Shown: positions 10,031 through 18,867 of the stretch, in pieces | How the letters are laid out: the number at the start of each line of letters is the position of its first letter | How positions within the stretch are numbered: position 1 is the stretch's first letter | Source of the DNA: Clostridiaceae bacterium DTU059 | Lineage (GTDB): Bacteria; Bacillota; Clostridia; DSM-8532 | DNA length: 34,642 nucleotides | Reading direction: 5' to 3' | Assembly: GCA_001512555.1 (NCBI GenBank) | Contig: LFSK01000053.1 | Coordinates: forward strand, 1 to 34,642 | Notes under the pieces: model-generated | What the model was told of the DNA's origin: nothing | The model's database searches: none | What the model saw: the letters and a program-made list of their open reading frames with translations, nothing else | Program-made: the position numbers and the translations under genes

Positions 10031-13000
10031 ATGGGAAATACCAAATGGACAAATGAACAATTAGAGGCCATCGTGGACAATAGCGGAAATCTTTTGGTGG
10101 CGGCCGCTGCCGGAGCGGGGAAAACAGCCGTTCTGGTGGAAAGGATCATCCGGAAGATAACCAATCCTCAGGAACCTGTGGATATAGATAGATTGCTAGT
10201 GGTTACCTTTACCAATGCGGCAGCTGCCGAGATGCGGGAAAGGATTGGAGAAGCCATCTCACAGGCTCTGGAGAAGGATCCTGACAACCGCCAGATCCAG
10301 CGTCAGATGACCCTGTTGGGCAAGGCCAGCATTACCACTATCCATTCCTTCTGCCTGGATGTCATACGCAGCAATTTCCAGCATATTGACATCGATCCCA
10401 ACTTCCGGATCGCAGACGAGACCGAAAGCACGCTGATGAAGCTGGAAGCCCTCGATGAGGTCTTTGAAGAGCAGTATGAGAAGGAGGACAACAAAGACTT
10501 TTTAGAGCTATTGGAAAGCTATGGGGGAAACCGTGATGACCAAATACTCATGGATATGGTGTTCAATCTCTACGGCTTTATCCAAAGCAGTCCCTGGCCT
10601 GAAGCCAGGCTTAATGAAATGGCACAGGCACTATCCCTGGAAGAAGGGGCTGATTTCGGCCATACTTCGTGGGGCAGGATTCTTCTGGATGTTGCCCGAC
10701 TTGAGTTTCTGGGACTCAAAGAAATGGCCGGTAAGGCCCTGGCCCTAAGCCGTGAGGCCGGTCTGGATAAGTACCTGACTGTTCTTAAGAATGACTATGA
10801 TCAAATCGACTACGTGCTGCAGATGATTCCGGATCCGGCAGATTCTGAAGGTGCTGCCTTATCCCAAGGGCCAATTTGGGATAAGGTCTGCCGCCTCATC
10901 GAAAGCATTAATTTTGATCGTATGCCAACACTGGGCAAGGATGCGGACAAGGTAAGCCAGGAGAAAGTAAAAAAGATTCGCAATCAAGTAAAAGCAGGTA
11001 TAAGAAAGCTGCAGGAGAGGATTTTTACAGCCGGGTCGGAAGAAATCATAAAAGATCTCAACGCTCTCTATCCAAAAATGAGCTGCCTGGCCGGCCTGGC
11101 ATCTGATCTGGCCAGGAAATACAATGAAAAGAAAGCGCGAAAATCCATGGTTGATTTTAATGACCTGGAGCATCTATGCCTTGAGCTTCTCACTCAAAAA
11201 GATGAGGATGGCAACCTTATCCCTTCCCAAACTGCTGTAACCTACAGAGAACGTTTTGTGGAGGTAATGGTGGATGAATACCAGGACAGCAACCTGGTGC
11301 AGGAGATCATCATCAAAATGATATCCAGGGCTCCTGAGGGAAGGCCAAATGTGTTCATGGTGGGAGATGTAAAGCAGAGCATATATCGATTCAGACAGGC
11401 ACGCCCGGATATCTTCATGGAAAAGTACAACACCTACTCAATAGAAAAGGGGAGCCCTTATAGAAAGATCCTGCTTTACAAGAACTTCAGAAGCCGGAAA
11501 GAAGTGATTGATGCTGTCAATTACCTGTTCGGGCAGTTCATGTCAGAGCAGGTGGGTGAGCTGGATTACACCCAGGAAGAGGCTCTGAACCCGGGAGCTG
11601 TTTTCAATGACCCCGATGAAGGGATTACAGCAGGCGGAGAAGTAGAATTTCACCTGATCCAGACCGGAGGTGCAGATAAGGGATCCACAGATGTTGATGA
11701 GACCGATGATGCCGGTAATGATGAAAACGAGGATGGAGAGGTTCTGGACAATATTCAATGCGAAGCTAGGATTGTGGCCCGCCGGATAAAAGAGCTGCTG
11801 TCCCCTGATGAAGAAGGCAGAGTCTATTCTGTTTGGGATAAATCCAGGAGAGAGTACCGCCCCGTCACCTATCGGGATATTGTCATATTACTTCGCACCA
11901 CCAAGAGCTGGAGCGATGTATTTACCGAGGAATTGGGGATGATGGGAATCCCGGTATTCGCCGATACCGGAAGCGGCTTTTTCAAGACCATTGAGGTACA
12001 GGTGGTTCTGTCCCTTCTCCAGATCATTGATAACCCTCTCCAGGACATTCCCCTGTTGTCGGTACTCCGTTCTCCCATCTTCTCGTTCACCACCGATGAG
12101 TTGGCTGAGATTCGCCTGGCAGAGAGGAAGGGACTTCTGTTCGATGCTCTTTGCAAGCTGGCCGATTCCAAAAATGGCAATACCGCTGCCCGGGCGGCAG
12201 ATTTTTTGGATAAGCTTGAGAGATGGCGCGAGATGTCGCTATATATGTCAACTGACCAACTGATCTGGCAGCTTTATCAGGAGACCGGTTACTATGGTAT
12301 GGTGGGAGCCATGCCGGCCGGGGAACAGCGCCAGGCAAACCTGAGAATACTCTTCGACCGGGCCAGGCAGTTTGAAAAGACCAGCTACAAAGGGCTTTTC
12401 AACTTTATTACCTTCGTAGACAAGCTAAAGAGCAGCCGGGGGGATATGGGAAGCGCCAAGATCCTCAGCGAGAACGACAATGTGGTGCGCATCATGAGCA
12501 TACATAAGAGCAAAGGCCTGGAGTTCCCCGTGGTATTTTTGTCGGGCTGCGGAAAGAAGTTTAATTTTCAGGATATGAACAAGAGTATCCTTCTCCATCA
12601 GGATCTGGGATTCGGACCCGACGTGGTGGATACCAGGCTCAGGGCTTCATGGCCATCAGCTGCAAAACAGGCTATCCGGGAGAAGATAAGGATTGAAACC
12701 CTTTCTGAGGAAATGCGCATCCTCTATGTGGCACTAACAAGAGCCAGGGAAAAGCTTATCATAACCGGAGCAGTCAGGGATTTACCAAAGGCTCTGGAGG
12801 GCTGGGCAGAATCGGCAGATTCGGAAGAGCAGAGGCTTCCAGGATATAAGATGATTAAGGCAACCACTTACCTGGACTGGATGATACCTGCCCTGATGAG
12901 GCACCAAGGCTGCTGTGCATTGCGGGATAGCTTGCCGGCGGGTTATGATTTTAATAATCTTTTGCTTGATGATGAGTCTGTATGGCGGGTTATCTTCTGG

Positions 13001-13804
13001 GACAGGAATCAGGTGCCTGGAGATCCTGCCGACGACGAAGCTGAACAGGCTGGGCTTATCCAGTGGCTTGAGGGCGATGATAACAGTGAAGACCTGTCCG
13101 CATATGATATGGAGATTGACAGAAGGCTTGGCTGGGAGTATCCTTTTGCGAAATTGTCCCGGGTGCAGGCCAAGTTATCGGTCACCGAGCTCAAACGACG
13201 GTTTGACCCACAAATCTCAGATGAGAGAGGAGACCCGCCGGGGTATTTACCCCAAATGGTGAAAAAACCCATGTTCCTGGAGGAAAGGAAGGGATTAAGC
13301 GCTGCAGAAAAGGGTACGGTGATGCATTTTGTCATGCAGCATCTGGACTTTAGAAACCCTGATTTGGAAAAGCAAATCCAGGAAATGGTTATAAAAGATC
13401 TCCTGACGTTGAAGCAGGCCGAAAGCATTGATACAGGCAAGATCAGGCGGTTCATAAACTCGGATCTGGGAAGAAGGGTCTTGTCCTGTGATAGCATTAA
13501 CCGGGAGGTGCCATTTTATATTGAAATACCATGCCGGGAGCTCTACCCGGATATTGGGGAGGACATGGGGCATGAACCCGTCCTGCTCCAGGGAGTGATC
13601 GACTGCTTCTTTGAGGAGCCTGACGGGCTTGTTCTGATCGATTACAAAACCGATCATGTCCCACAAGGTAAGGAGGATATGATCAAGGAGCGTTATGCTA
13701 CACAGATCAGCTATTACTCCAAGGCTCTTGAAACCATCACAGGGAAAGAGGTGAAGGAGCGGTACATCTATCTCTTTACAAATGGAGAGATCATTGACTT
13801 GTAA
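10031..13804 (+). CDS. addA: ATP-dependent helicase/nuclease subunit A (AddA)
   Basis: 'TNEQLEAIVDNSGNLLVAAAAGAGKTAVLVERII' (Walker A), 'VDEYQDSN' (motif II), 'LYVALTRAREKLIITG', C-terminal nuclease 'LQGVIDCFFEEPDGLVLIDYKTDH'. ATG at 10031 follows 'ggcggagg'; the ORF-track start at 10004 lies inside addB. Confidence 0.95.
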   Translation: MGNTKWTNEQLEAIVDNSGNLLVAAAAGAGKTAVLVERIIRKITNPQEPVDIDRLLVVTFTNAAAAEMRERIGEAISQALEKDPDNRQIQRQMTLLGKASITTIHSFCLDVIRSNFQHIDIDPNFRIADETESTLMKLEALDEVFEEQYEKEDNKDFLELLESYGGNRDDQILMDMVFNLYGFIQSSPWPEARLNEMAQALSLEEGADFGHTSWGRILLDVARLEFLGLKEMAGKALALSREAGLDKYLTVLKNDYDQIDYVLQMIPDPADSEGAALSQGPIWDKVCRLIESINFDRMPTLGKDADKVSQEKVKKIRNQVKAGIRKLQERIFTAGSEEIIKDLNALYPKMSCLAGLASDLARKYNEKKARKSMVDFNDLEHLCLELLTQKDEDGNLIPSQTAVTYRERFVEVMVDEYQDSNLVQEIIIKMISRAPEGRPNVFMVGDVKQSIYRFRQARPDIFMEKYNTYSIEKGSPYRKILLYKNFRSRKEVIDAVNYLFGQFMSEQVGELDYTQEEALNPGAVFNDPDEGITAGGEVEFHLIQTGGADKGSTDVDETDDAGNDENEDGEVLDNIQCEARIVARRIKELLSPDEEGRVYSVWDKSRREYRPVTYRDIVILLRTTKSWSDVFTEELGMMGIPVFADTGSGFFKTIEVQVVLSLLQIIDNPLQDIPLLSVLRSPIFSFTTDELAEIRLAERKGLLFDALCKLADSKNGNTAARAADFLDKLERWREMSLYMSTDQLIWQLYQETGYYGMVGAMPAGEQRQANLRILFDRARQFEKTSYKGLFNFITFVDKLKSSRGDMGSAKILSENDNVVRIMSIHKSKGLEFPVVFLSGCGKKFNFQDMNKSILLHQDLGFGPDVVDTRLRASWPSAAKQAIREKIRIETLSEEMRILYVALTRAREKLIITGAVRDLPKALEGWAESADSEEQRLPGYKMIKATTYLDWMIPALMRHQGCCALRDSLPAGYDFNNLLLDDESVWRVIFWDRNQVPGDPADDEAEQAGLIQWLEGDDNSEDLSAYDMEIDRRLGWEYPFAKLSRVQAKLSVTELKRRFDPQISDERGDPPGYLPQMVKKPMFLEERKGLSAAEKGTVMHFVMQHLDFRNPDLEKQIQEMVIKDLLTLKQAESIDTGKIRRFINSDLGRRVLSCDSINREVPFYIEIPCRELYPDIGEDMGHEPVLLQGVIDCFFEEPDGLVLIDYKTDHVPQGKEDMIKERYATQISYYSKALETITGKEVKERYIYLFTNGEIIDL

Positions 13805-13873
13805 GGAGTCCGGGTTCTGCTTTTTCCGGCTGAGATAATTTAGCTTCAAAGACAACATCAGTGGAGGGAACAT

Positions 13874-14575
13874 ATGGGAACAAGAAGAGTTAAAACAGTT
13901 TTTCTGGCTATTATTATGGCGGCAGTTTTACTAGCAGGCTGTGGCCGGATCAGGGTCACTACTGGCAGCGATTTATCTGAACAGGAAACCGATATCCATG
14001 ATTTAACCGAAGAAGTTATTGGATCGAACTTGCTTGATTCAATACTCCCAACCGATAGCGGGGATGAAGGGATTGTGGAAGAGACTGAAAATGCCGAAGG
14101 GGAGGAAAATGTTACGGAGGCTGAACCGGAGCCCGAAGTCCATGGGGAGGAAATGGATGGTTCGGAATACATCGGCGTAATGCCCCGTACAAATCTTCCG
14201 GAAGGAATTGAAGAGTTTGGCGGCTGGGTAGTGGCCTATGATGGTGAGGATGTGAAGTACGTCTGCGGCCATTACTCCAAAGACGGTACTGAAATGATCT
14301 GGCTGGAAGAACTTCTCTATTACGAAGAAGGCAGAGCCCAAACAGTGGTTATTGATGTCCTGATACTGCCGGAAATTGAGGATGCATATTTTTGCTCAAG
14401 CATGTATTTTGATAATAATTATTCTTACGGACGGGCGTTTGGGTTGGTGGAATATGCCGACACCGAGATCTTGACCAATGTCTACAGGGTATGGGTGGTC
14501 GATCAGGAAGACGGCAAGTTTATAGAGGTTCCTAAGGAAGGATGGTTCGGCTACAACGAGGGTTACGGCGTTTAA
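13874..14575 (+). CDS. Putative lipoprotein of unknown function
   Basis: RBS 'ggagggaac' before ATG; signal peptide with lipobox 'AAVLLAGCGR', Glu-rich linker (EETENAEGEENVTEAEPEPEVHGEE), no recognised domain. Confidence 0.75.
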   Translation: MGTRRVKTVFLAIIMAAVLLAGCGRIRVTTGSDLSEQETDIHDLTEEVIGSNLLDSILPTDSGDEGIVEETENAEGEENVTEAEPEPEVHGEEMDGSEYIGVMPRTNLPEGIEEFGGWVVAYDGEDVKYVCGHYSKDGTEMIWLEELLYYEEGRAQTVVIDVLILPEIEDAYFCSSMYFDNNYSYGRAFGLVEYADTEILTNVYRVWVVDQEDGKFIEVPKEGWFGYNEGYGV

Positions 14576-14625
14576 CCACCTCAAACCACACCACCTCACC
14601 GGCTTTTCAATATTTACACCAGAAT

Positions 14626-14649
14626 AACAGGGGCCTGACGGCCCCTGTT
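14626..14649. terminator. Hairpin between convergent genes, probable bidirectional terminator
   Basis: Perfect 10-bp stem aacaggggcc-tgac-ggcccctgtt. Flanking T-tract is weak on both strands. Confidence 0.6.
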
Positions 14650-14676
14650 CAGTGTGATTGATGCTGCTGGTATGGA

Positions 14677-16446
14677 TTACTTCACCAGTTCAAGATCCGC
14701 GATGTTTTCAAGGCTTTGCCACGTGTTGTCGGAAAGATCGCTGAACTTCATGATGCTTACGCGGGTACCCGTATCATCGCTGTCGTTGACCTGGACATCA
14801 AATCCCATTACCATGCCTTCGGAGGCGGGATTCATCAGGGGAATGGCCATTTCCACGAGGTAGCCGTTGGGCGTTACCTTCGCAGCAGACCTGAACCCCT
14901 CCTTTTCGGGTATATTGCCGAAGGTTTCATGACCTTCGAAGTTTACACGGTAATGTCCGTCATCATCCTCATAGAAAGAAGTTTTCCCGTTGTTCTGGTC
15001 GAGGAAGACCTCAATGGAATCATGCTCGTAAGGATTTGCCGAATCCTTGTTCAGAACCGGATCTTCCACCTCAATCAGGCAATATACAAAGTTTTCATCC
15101 CAGAGGACCCGCACGATGCCCTTTGCGCCTTCCCAGGCCACAATGGGATTATTAACATGAATCTCGGGACATTTATCCCAAAGATCTTCCTTCACGCCGT
15201 CGATCTTTGGTGTGCCGTACATCGCCTGAGTTTTCTTAACCACCTTTTCCACGGATACTCCATGATCTGCAAGGTACTTGTCGGGATCCAGGACAGCGAA
15301 ATAAGCCTCCTTTGGAGAATAGTCGCGGTTGAACAGGCATGGGAACTTGTCACTGCGCCAGCTTTTATTATCGACGGTTCCCCAGAAGGTAACCCTTACG
15401 ATGGCATCCTTGTACTGTTTGAACAGCCTGAACAGCTTTGCGTATACGATGGCCTGCCTGACTTCCTGCTCTTCGGTCAGTGATCCTGAGGCGTTATTTA
15501 CCGTGACATCAAGTTCGGAGATGCTCACCTCAACGCCGAGCTGCGAAAACATCTTAATGCTGTTCTCTACCGAAGAAATGGAGACATCAGTGCTATAATG
15601 TCCCTGCATGCCGATGCCGTGGATGGGCACGCCCTTTTCCAGGAGGTCCTTGACCATGGCGTGGACTACGGTGGCCTTGGTATTAACGTTAAGGTTATAG
15701 TCGTTGTAATACAGCTTTGCGTCAGGGTCGGCCTCATGGGCAAACCGGAATGCCATCTCGATATAGTCGGGACCGATGGATCTCAGCCATTGTGTTTCCC
15801 GCAGGCATTTGGTCCAGTCGCCATCCGGAGGAAGCGGCCAGTCATCCTTCACCGCCTCGTTAACAACATCCCAGACCATGATCCTGCCCTTATAGTTGCT
15901 TACAACGGTGGTAATATGGTTACGAAGCTGTTCTATGGCCTTTTCACGGTCCGAAGTCTGGCCCAGGAATCTTCCGGACTGCTGGTGCCATACGAGGGTA
16001 TGTCCTACCACCTTAAGGTTGTTATCCTCGGCAAACTTCAGCATGGCGTCCGGCAGGGCGAAGCTGAACATGCCCTCACTGGGCTGCATGCCCTCAGGCT
16101 TCATGATGTTTTCGGGTGTGATGCAGTTAAACTGGTCGAGTACCAGGCTTTTTTCCGGGTCGATCAGGGTATTGGGTGTATAGATGTTGCCTATGAGAAA
16201 ATAATCGGAGTAGGCCTCGGCCAATGAAAACCCTGTAGGTTCATAAACAGGACCTTTCGGCTTTTTGTTTCCTGAATCGCCGGCATCGGGGGTTGATGTC
16301 GAAGTGGGAGCCGGATCAGGGGTGGATGGTTCCGGGGTTCCGGAGGTCTGGCTGCCTGCGCCGCAGCCTGAGAACATGAATACTGTGAGGCTGATAACCA
16401 GCGATAAAACGATGATCTTGCTTCTAGCGGATCTGATTCTGCGCAT
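14677..16446 (-). CDS. Endo-1,4-beta-xylanase, GH10, lipoprotein, with C-terminal CBM9-like domain
   Basis: Lipobox 'TVFMFSGCGAG'. GH10 motifs 'VVGHTLVWHQQ', 'VWDVVNEAVKD' (acid/base Glu), 'VSISELDVTV' (nucleophile Glu), 'VTFWGTVDNKSW'. C-terminus 'DGVKEDLWDKCPEIHVNN...VYCLIEVEDPVLNKDSANPYEHDSIEVFLDQNNGKT' is CBM9-like. Confidence 0.93.
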   Translation of the reverse strand: MRRIRSARSKIIVLSLVISLTVFMFSGCGAGSQTSGTPEPSTPDPAPTSTSTPDAGDSGNKKPKGPVYEPTGFSLAEAYSDYFLIGNIYTPNTLIDPEKSLVLDQFNCITPENIMKPEGMQPSEGMFSFALPDAMLKFAEDNNLKVVGHTLVWHQQSGRFLGQTSDREKAIEQLRNHITTVVSNYKGRIMVWDVVNEAVKDDWPLPPDGDWTKCLRETQWLRSIGPDYIEMAFRFAHEADPDAKLYYNDYNLNVNTKATVVHAMVKDLLEKGVPIHGIGMQGHYSTDVSISSVENSIKMFSQLGVEVSISELDVTVNNASGSLTEEQEVRQAIVYAKLFRLFKQYKDAIVRVTFWGTVDNKSWRSDKFPCLFNRDYSPKEAYFAVLDPDKYLADHGVSVEKVVKKTQAMYGTPKIDGVKEDLWDKCPEIHVNNPIVAWEGAKGIVRVLWDENFVYCLIEVEDPVLNKDSANPYEHDSIEVFLDQNNGKTSFYEDDDGHYRVNFEGHETFGNIPEKEGFRSAAKVTPNGYLVEMAIPLMNPASEGMVMGFDVQVNDSDDTGTRVSIMKFSDLSDNTWQSLENIADLELVK

Positions 16447-16798
16447 CTAAACCACCTCAATATGTATTTGACTGACTGAACCGGTGTAAAATCCAGGATG
16501 CAAGCAATCGACAGAACCGTCTTATATTACCGGTTCCTTTTGAGTATACCATAATTTATAGGGTATGTAACGACATTTCAATATTAGTATTTCAGTACCA
16601 TAGAACCGGGCTCTCCCTGGCTTTTACATAACTTCATCCAATAATGGTTAGAATAAGCCTCGGTTCTGTTTGTTTTTGGAAGATGTCACTGTATTGAACG
16701 ATGAAATTGGTATTAATGGTGGTATATATAAATAGGTACGAGTATCTGACATATCTTTCAGATATGCGAACCGTGCTATGGAAGGAGTTGGACTTAAG

Positions 16799-17833
16799 AT
16801 GAAAAGAATTGGTTTTTTTGATACTAAGCCCTATGATAAAATCTGGTTTGAAAAACTAAAGGATAAATACGGATTTGAGTTCAAGTATTTTGAAAGCAAG
16901 CTGAACAGCGACACAGCCATGATGTGTTCCGGGCTGGACGGCGTGGTTGCCTTTGTCAATGATGTTATTGATGAAAAGACCATAGATATCTTAAATGGTT
17001 ATGGCATAAAAATCCTGGCTCTGCGTTGTGCCGGGTACAATAATGTTGATTTCAAATCTGCCTTCGGCAAATTGCATGTTGTGCGGGTTCCGGCTTATTC
17101 ACCCCATGCTGTTGCCGAACATGCTATGGCCTTAATCTTAACCCTGAACAGGAAGATCCACCGTGCATATATAAGAACCCGCGACTTCAATTTCAGCATC
17201 AGCGGGCTTACAGGCTTTGATCTGTATGGTAAAACCATGGGCATCATCGGCACAGGAAAAATCGGGCGGGTGTTTGCGGATATATGTAAAGGATTCGGAA
17301 TGAAGATATTAGGCTACGATCCGTTCCCGGCTAAAGACAGCAATATAGAGTATGTGGATCTGGAGCAACTCTTCAGACAATCCGACATCATTTCCCTTCA
17401 TGCACCTTTAACAAAAGATACCTATCATGTTATCAACAAGGATACCATTGAGCTTATGAAGGATGGCGTCTACATTGTCAATACCTCCAGAGGAGCCCTG
17501 GTGGACAGCGAAGCCCTGCTGAATGCAATTAAGACCGGAAAGATCGGCGGTGCCTGCCTGGATGTGTATGAGGAGGAATCGGATATCTTCTTTGAGGACT
17601 ACTCCAATGTGGTCATAAAGGATGATATCCTCGCAAGGCTTATATCCATGCCCAACGTGATTGTCACATCACACCAGGCGTTCTTAACCGATGAGGCGCT
17701 TAAGAATATTGCAGAAACAACTCTGGAAAACCTGAGGGAATTCTATGAAAATGAAGGTCTCACCAATGAGATTTGCTATCAGTGCACCAGATATGGAAAC
17801 TGTGCAAAAAAGGAAAAGGAAAGATGCTTCTGA
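16799..17833 (+). CDS. ldhA: D-lactate dehydrogenase-like 2-hydroxyacid dehydrogenase (NAD-dependent)
   Basis: 'MKRIGFFDTKPYD', Rossmann 'GIIGTGKIGRVFADICKGFGMKILGYDPFP', 'YIVNTSRGALVDSEALL', 'SHQAFLTDEALKNIA'. ATG at 16799 has 'aaggag' upstream. Gene symbol by family resemblance only. Confidence 0.88.
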   Translation: MKRIGFFDTKPYDKIWFEKLKDKYGFEFKYFESKLNSDTAMMCSGLDGVVAFVNDVIDEKTIDILNGYGIKILALRCAGYNNVDFKSAFGKLHVVRVPAYSPHAVAEHAMALILTLNRKIHRAYIRTRDFNFSISGLTGFDLYGKTMGIIGTGKIGRVFADICKGFGMKILGYDPFPAKDSNIEYVDLEQLFRQSDIISLHAPLTKDTYHVINKDTIELMKDGVYIVNTSRGALVDSEALLNAIKTGKIGGACLDVYEEESDIFFEDYSNVVIKDDILARLISMPNVIVTSHQAFLTDEALKNIAETTLENLREFYENEGLTNEICYQCTRYGNCAKKEKERCF

Positions 17834-17853
17834 TAAAAGCGTTTAAGCCTTCA

Positions 17854-17884
17854 GGAGGGCGGTGCAAAGGATGCACCGCCCTCC
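17854..17884. terminator. Bidirectional hairpin between the D-LDH gene and the convergent XRE gene
   Basis: Perfect 13-bp stem ggagggcggtgca-aagga-tgcaccgccctcc. Confidence 0.75.
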
Positions 17885-17888
17885 GTGT

Positions 17889-18089
17889 TTATGCCTCCTC
17901 TTCCCAAAACAGCTCATCCAACGTCTTCCCAAGGATGCGGCATATAGCTATGCATAGCTTGATGGTGGGGTTATAGTCACCCTTTTCGATGGCATTGATG
18001 GTTTGCCGCGACACACCCACCGCATCGGCCAGATCTTGCTGAGACATGTCCAAAACCGCACGGGCAGCCTTCAATCTTAAGTTTTTCAT
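17889..18089 (-). CDS. Small XRE-family HTH transcriptional regulator
   Basis: 66 aa: 'MKNLRLKAARAVLDMSQQDLADAVGVSRQTINAIEKGDYNPTIKLCIAICRILGKTLDELFWEEEA', a canonical Cro/C1 HTH. Confidence 0.92.
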   Translation of the reverse strand: MKNLRLKAARAVLDMSQQDLADAVGVSRQTINAIEKGDYNPTIKLCIAICRILGKTLDELFWEEEA

Positions 18090-18092
18090 AAT

Positions 18093-18620
18093 CTACTCCG
18101 TTTCAGCATGTTTTTTATCGTACAGATACTTTGCCACCAGCGTTACATAAATGGGTATCAGCGCGATGACCGCGAACAGGTTCAAACTGTGAGTATTAAA
18201 AAGTCCGTTAGCCGCCATGGGAGTTCCGTCAGCCAGGTTCAGCAAGAAGATCATCAGGTTTGCGGCGATAACAATCAGAAATAGGGTGAAGTAGGGGCCT
18301 GGCCTGTCCCTGAAGGAGAAGAAGGAATCCGTGATGATGCATATTATGGCAAAGACTGCGATTGCCAGATATAATCCCATAAATGTTCCGGTTGTCGAGT
18401 CTGCCCATTGTATTTCGGCCACGTCATTCATGAATGCGGAAAAAAGTGAATATATAACAAATGTCCAGAAAGCGGCCTGGTAGGCCTTGCCTCTAGCTAA
18501 ACGCTGCCGCTCATCAAATTCCCTATTCCTGGCTCTTCTACGAAGCAGCAAGAAAATACCGATACCAAATGCAATGGTGACAGGAAAAAACAGTATAATC
18601 AGCAGATGGTCCAAACTCAT
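18093..18620 (-). CDS. Four- to five-TM membrane protein with 'FDERQ' motif, paired with an XRE regulator
   Basis: 'NREFDERQRLARGKAYQAAFWTFVIYSLFSAF' plus further hydrophobic helices; stop codon 3 nt upstream of the XRE start. ATG at 18620; the track ORF uses a GTG at 18629. Confidence 0.75.
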   Translation of the reverse strand: MSLDHLLIILFFPVTIAFGIGIFLLLRRRARNREFDERQRLARGKAYQAAFWTFVIYSLFSAFMNDVAEIQWADSTTGTFMGLYLAIAVFAIICIITDSFFSFRDRPGPYFTLFLIVIAANLMIFLLNLADGTPMAANGLFNTHSLNLFAVIALIPIYVTLVAKYLYDKKHAETE

Positions 18621-18667
18621 TACACTCACCCCTCAAATCAACATCGCTCCTTAAGTAGTATAAGGTA

Positions 18668-18695
18668 ATTATACAATATCTTTACATAATGTCAA
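18668..18695 (-). promoter_or_regulatory. Consensus sigma-A-type promoter for the membrane-protein/XRE operon
   Basis: Minus strand TTGACA (18695-18690), 16-nt spacer, TATAAT (18673-18668). Both hexamers are perfect consensus. Confidence 0.8.
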
Positions 18696-18722
18696 GTATA
18701 ATTTACATAATGTTAAATATAA
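18681..18722. repeat. Two tandem 21-bp repeats, putative operator
   Basis: TTTACATAATGTcAAgTATAA (18681-18701) and TTTACATAATGTtAAaTATAA (18702-18722), 19/21 identical. Each contains a pseudo-palindrome TTTACAT-A-ATGTYAA. Confidence 0.8.
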
Positions 18723-18777
18723 TTTTGACCATCCCTACCTGAAGGCCAGAAACCTCTGCCCTTATCACCTATATGGT

Positions 18778-18805
18778 TTTACAAACATTTGACATATCTC
18801 TGATT
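18778..18805 (+). promoter_or_regulatory. Possible Pho box upstream of pstS
   Basis: Hexamers TTTACA (18778), TTGACA (18789) and a weak CTGATT (18800) at 11-bp period, resembling TTAACA-type PhoP/PhoB direct repeats, followed by a CATAAT possible -10. Confidence 0.4.
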
Positions 18806-18867
18806 CATAATAAACACGGATACGTTATCATGCAGATGGATTGAACGGAGGAAGGAAGGTAAGAAAC

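Noticed and set aside
11668-11760. Acidic low-complexity insertion in AddA (DVDETDDAGNDENEDGEV)
   Set aside because: Probably a flexible linker in a variable region of AddA; not enough to claim a new function.
14716-16227. Long plus-strand ORFs (255 aa and 209 aa) antisense to the xylanase gene
   Set aside because: They lie entirely opposite a well-supported GH10-CBM9 gene and show no recognisable domain. Best explained as shadow ORFs.
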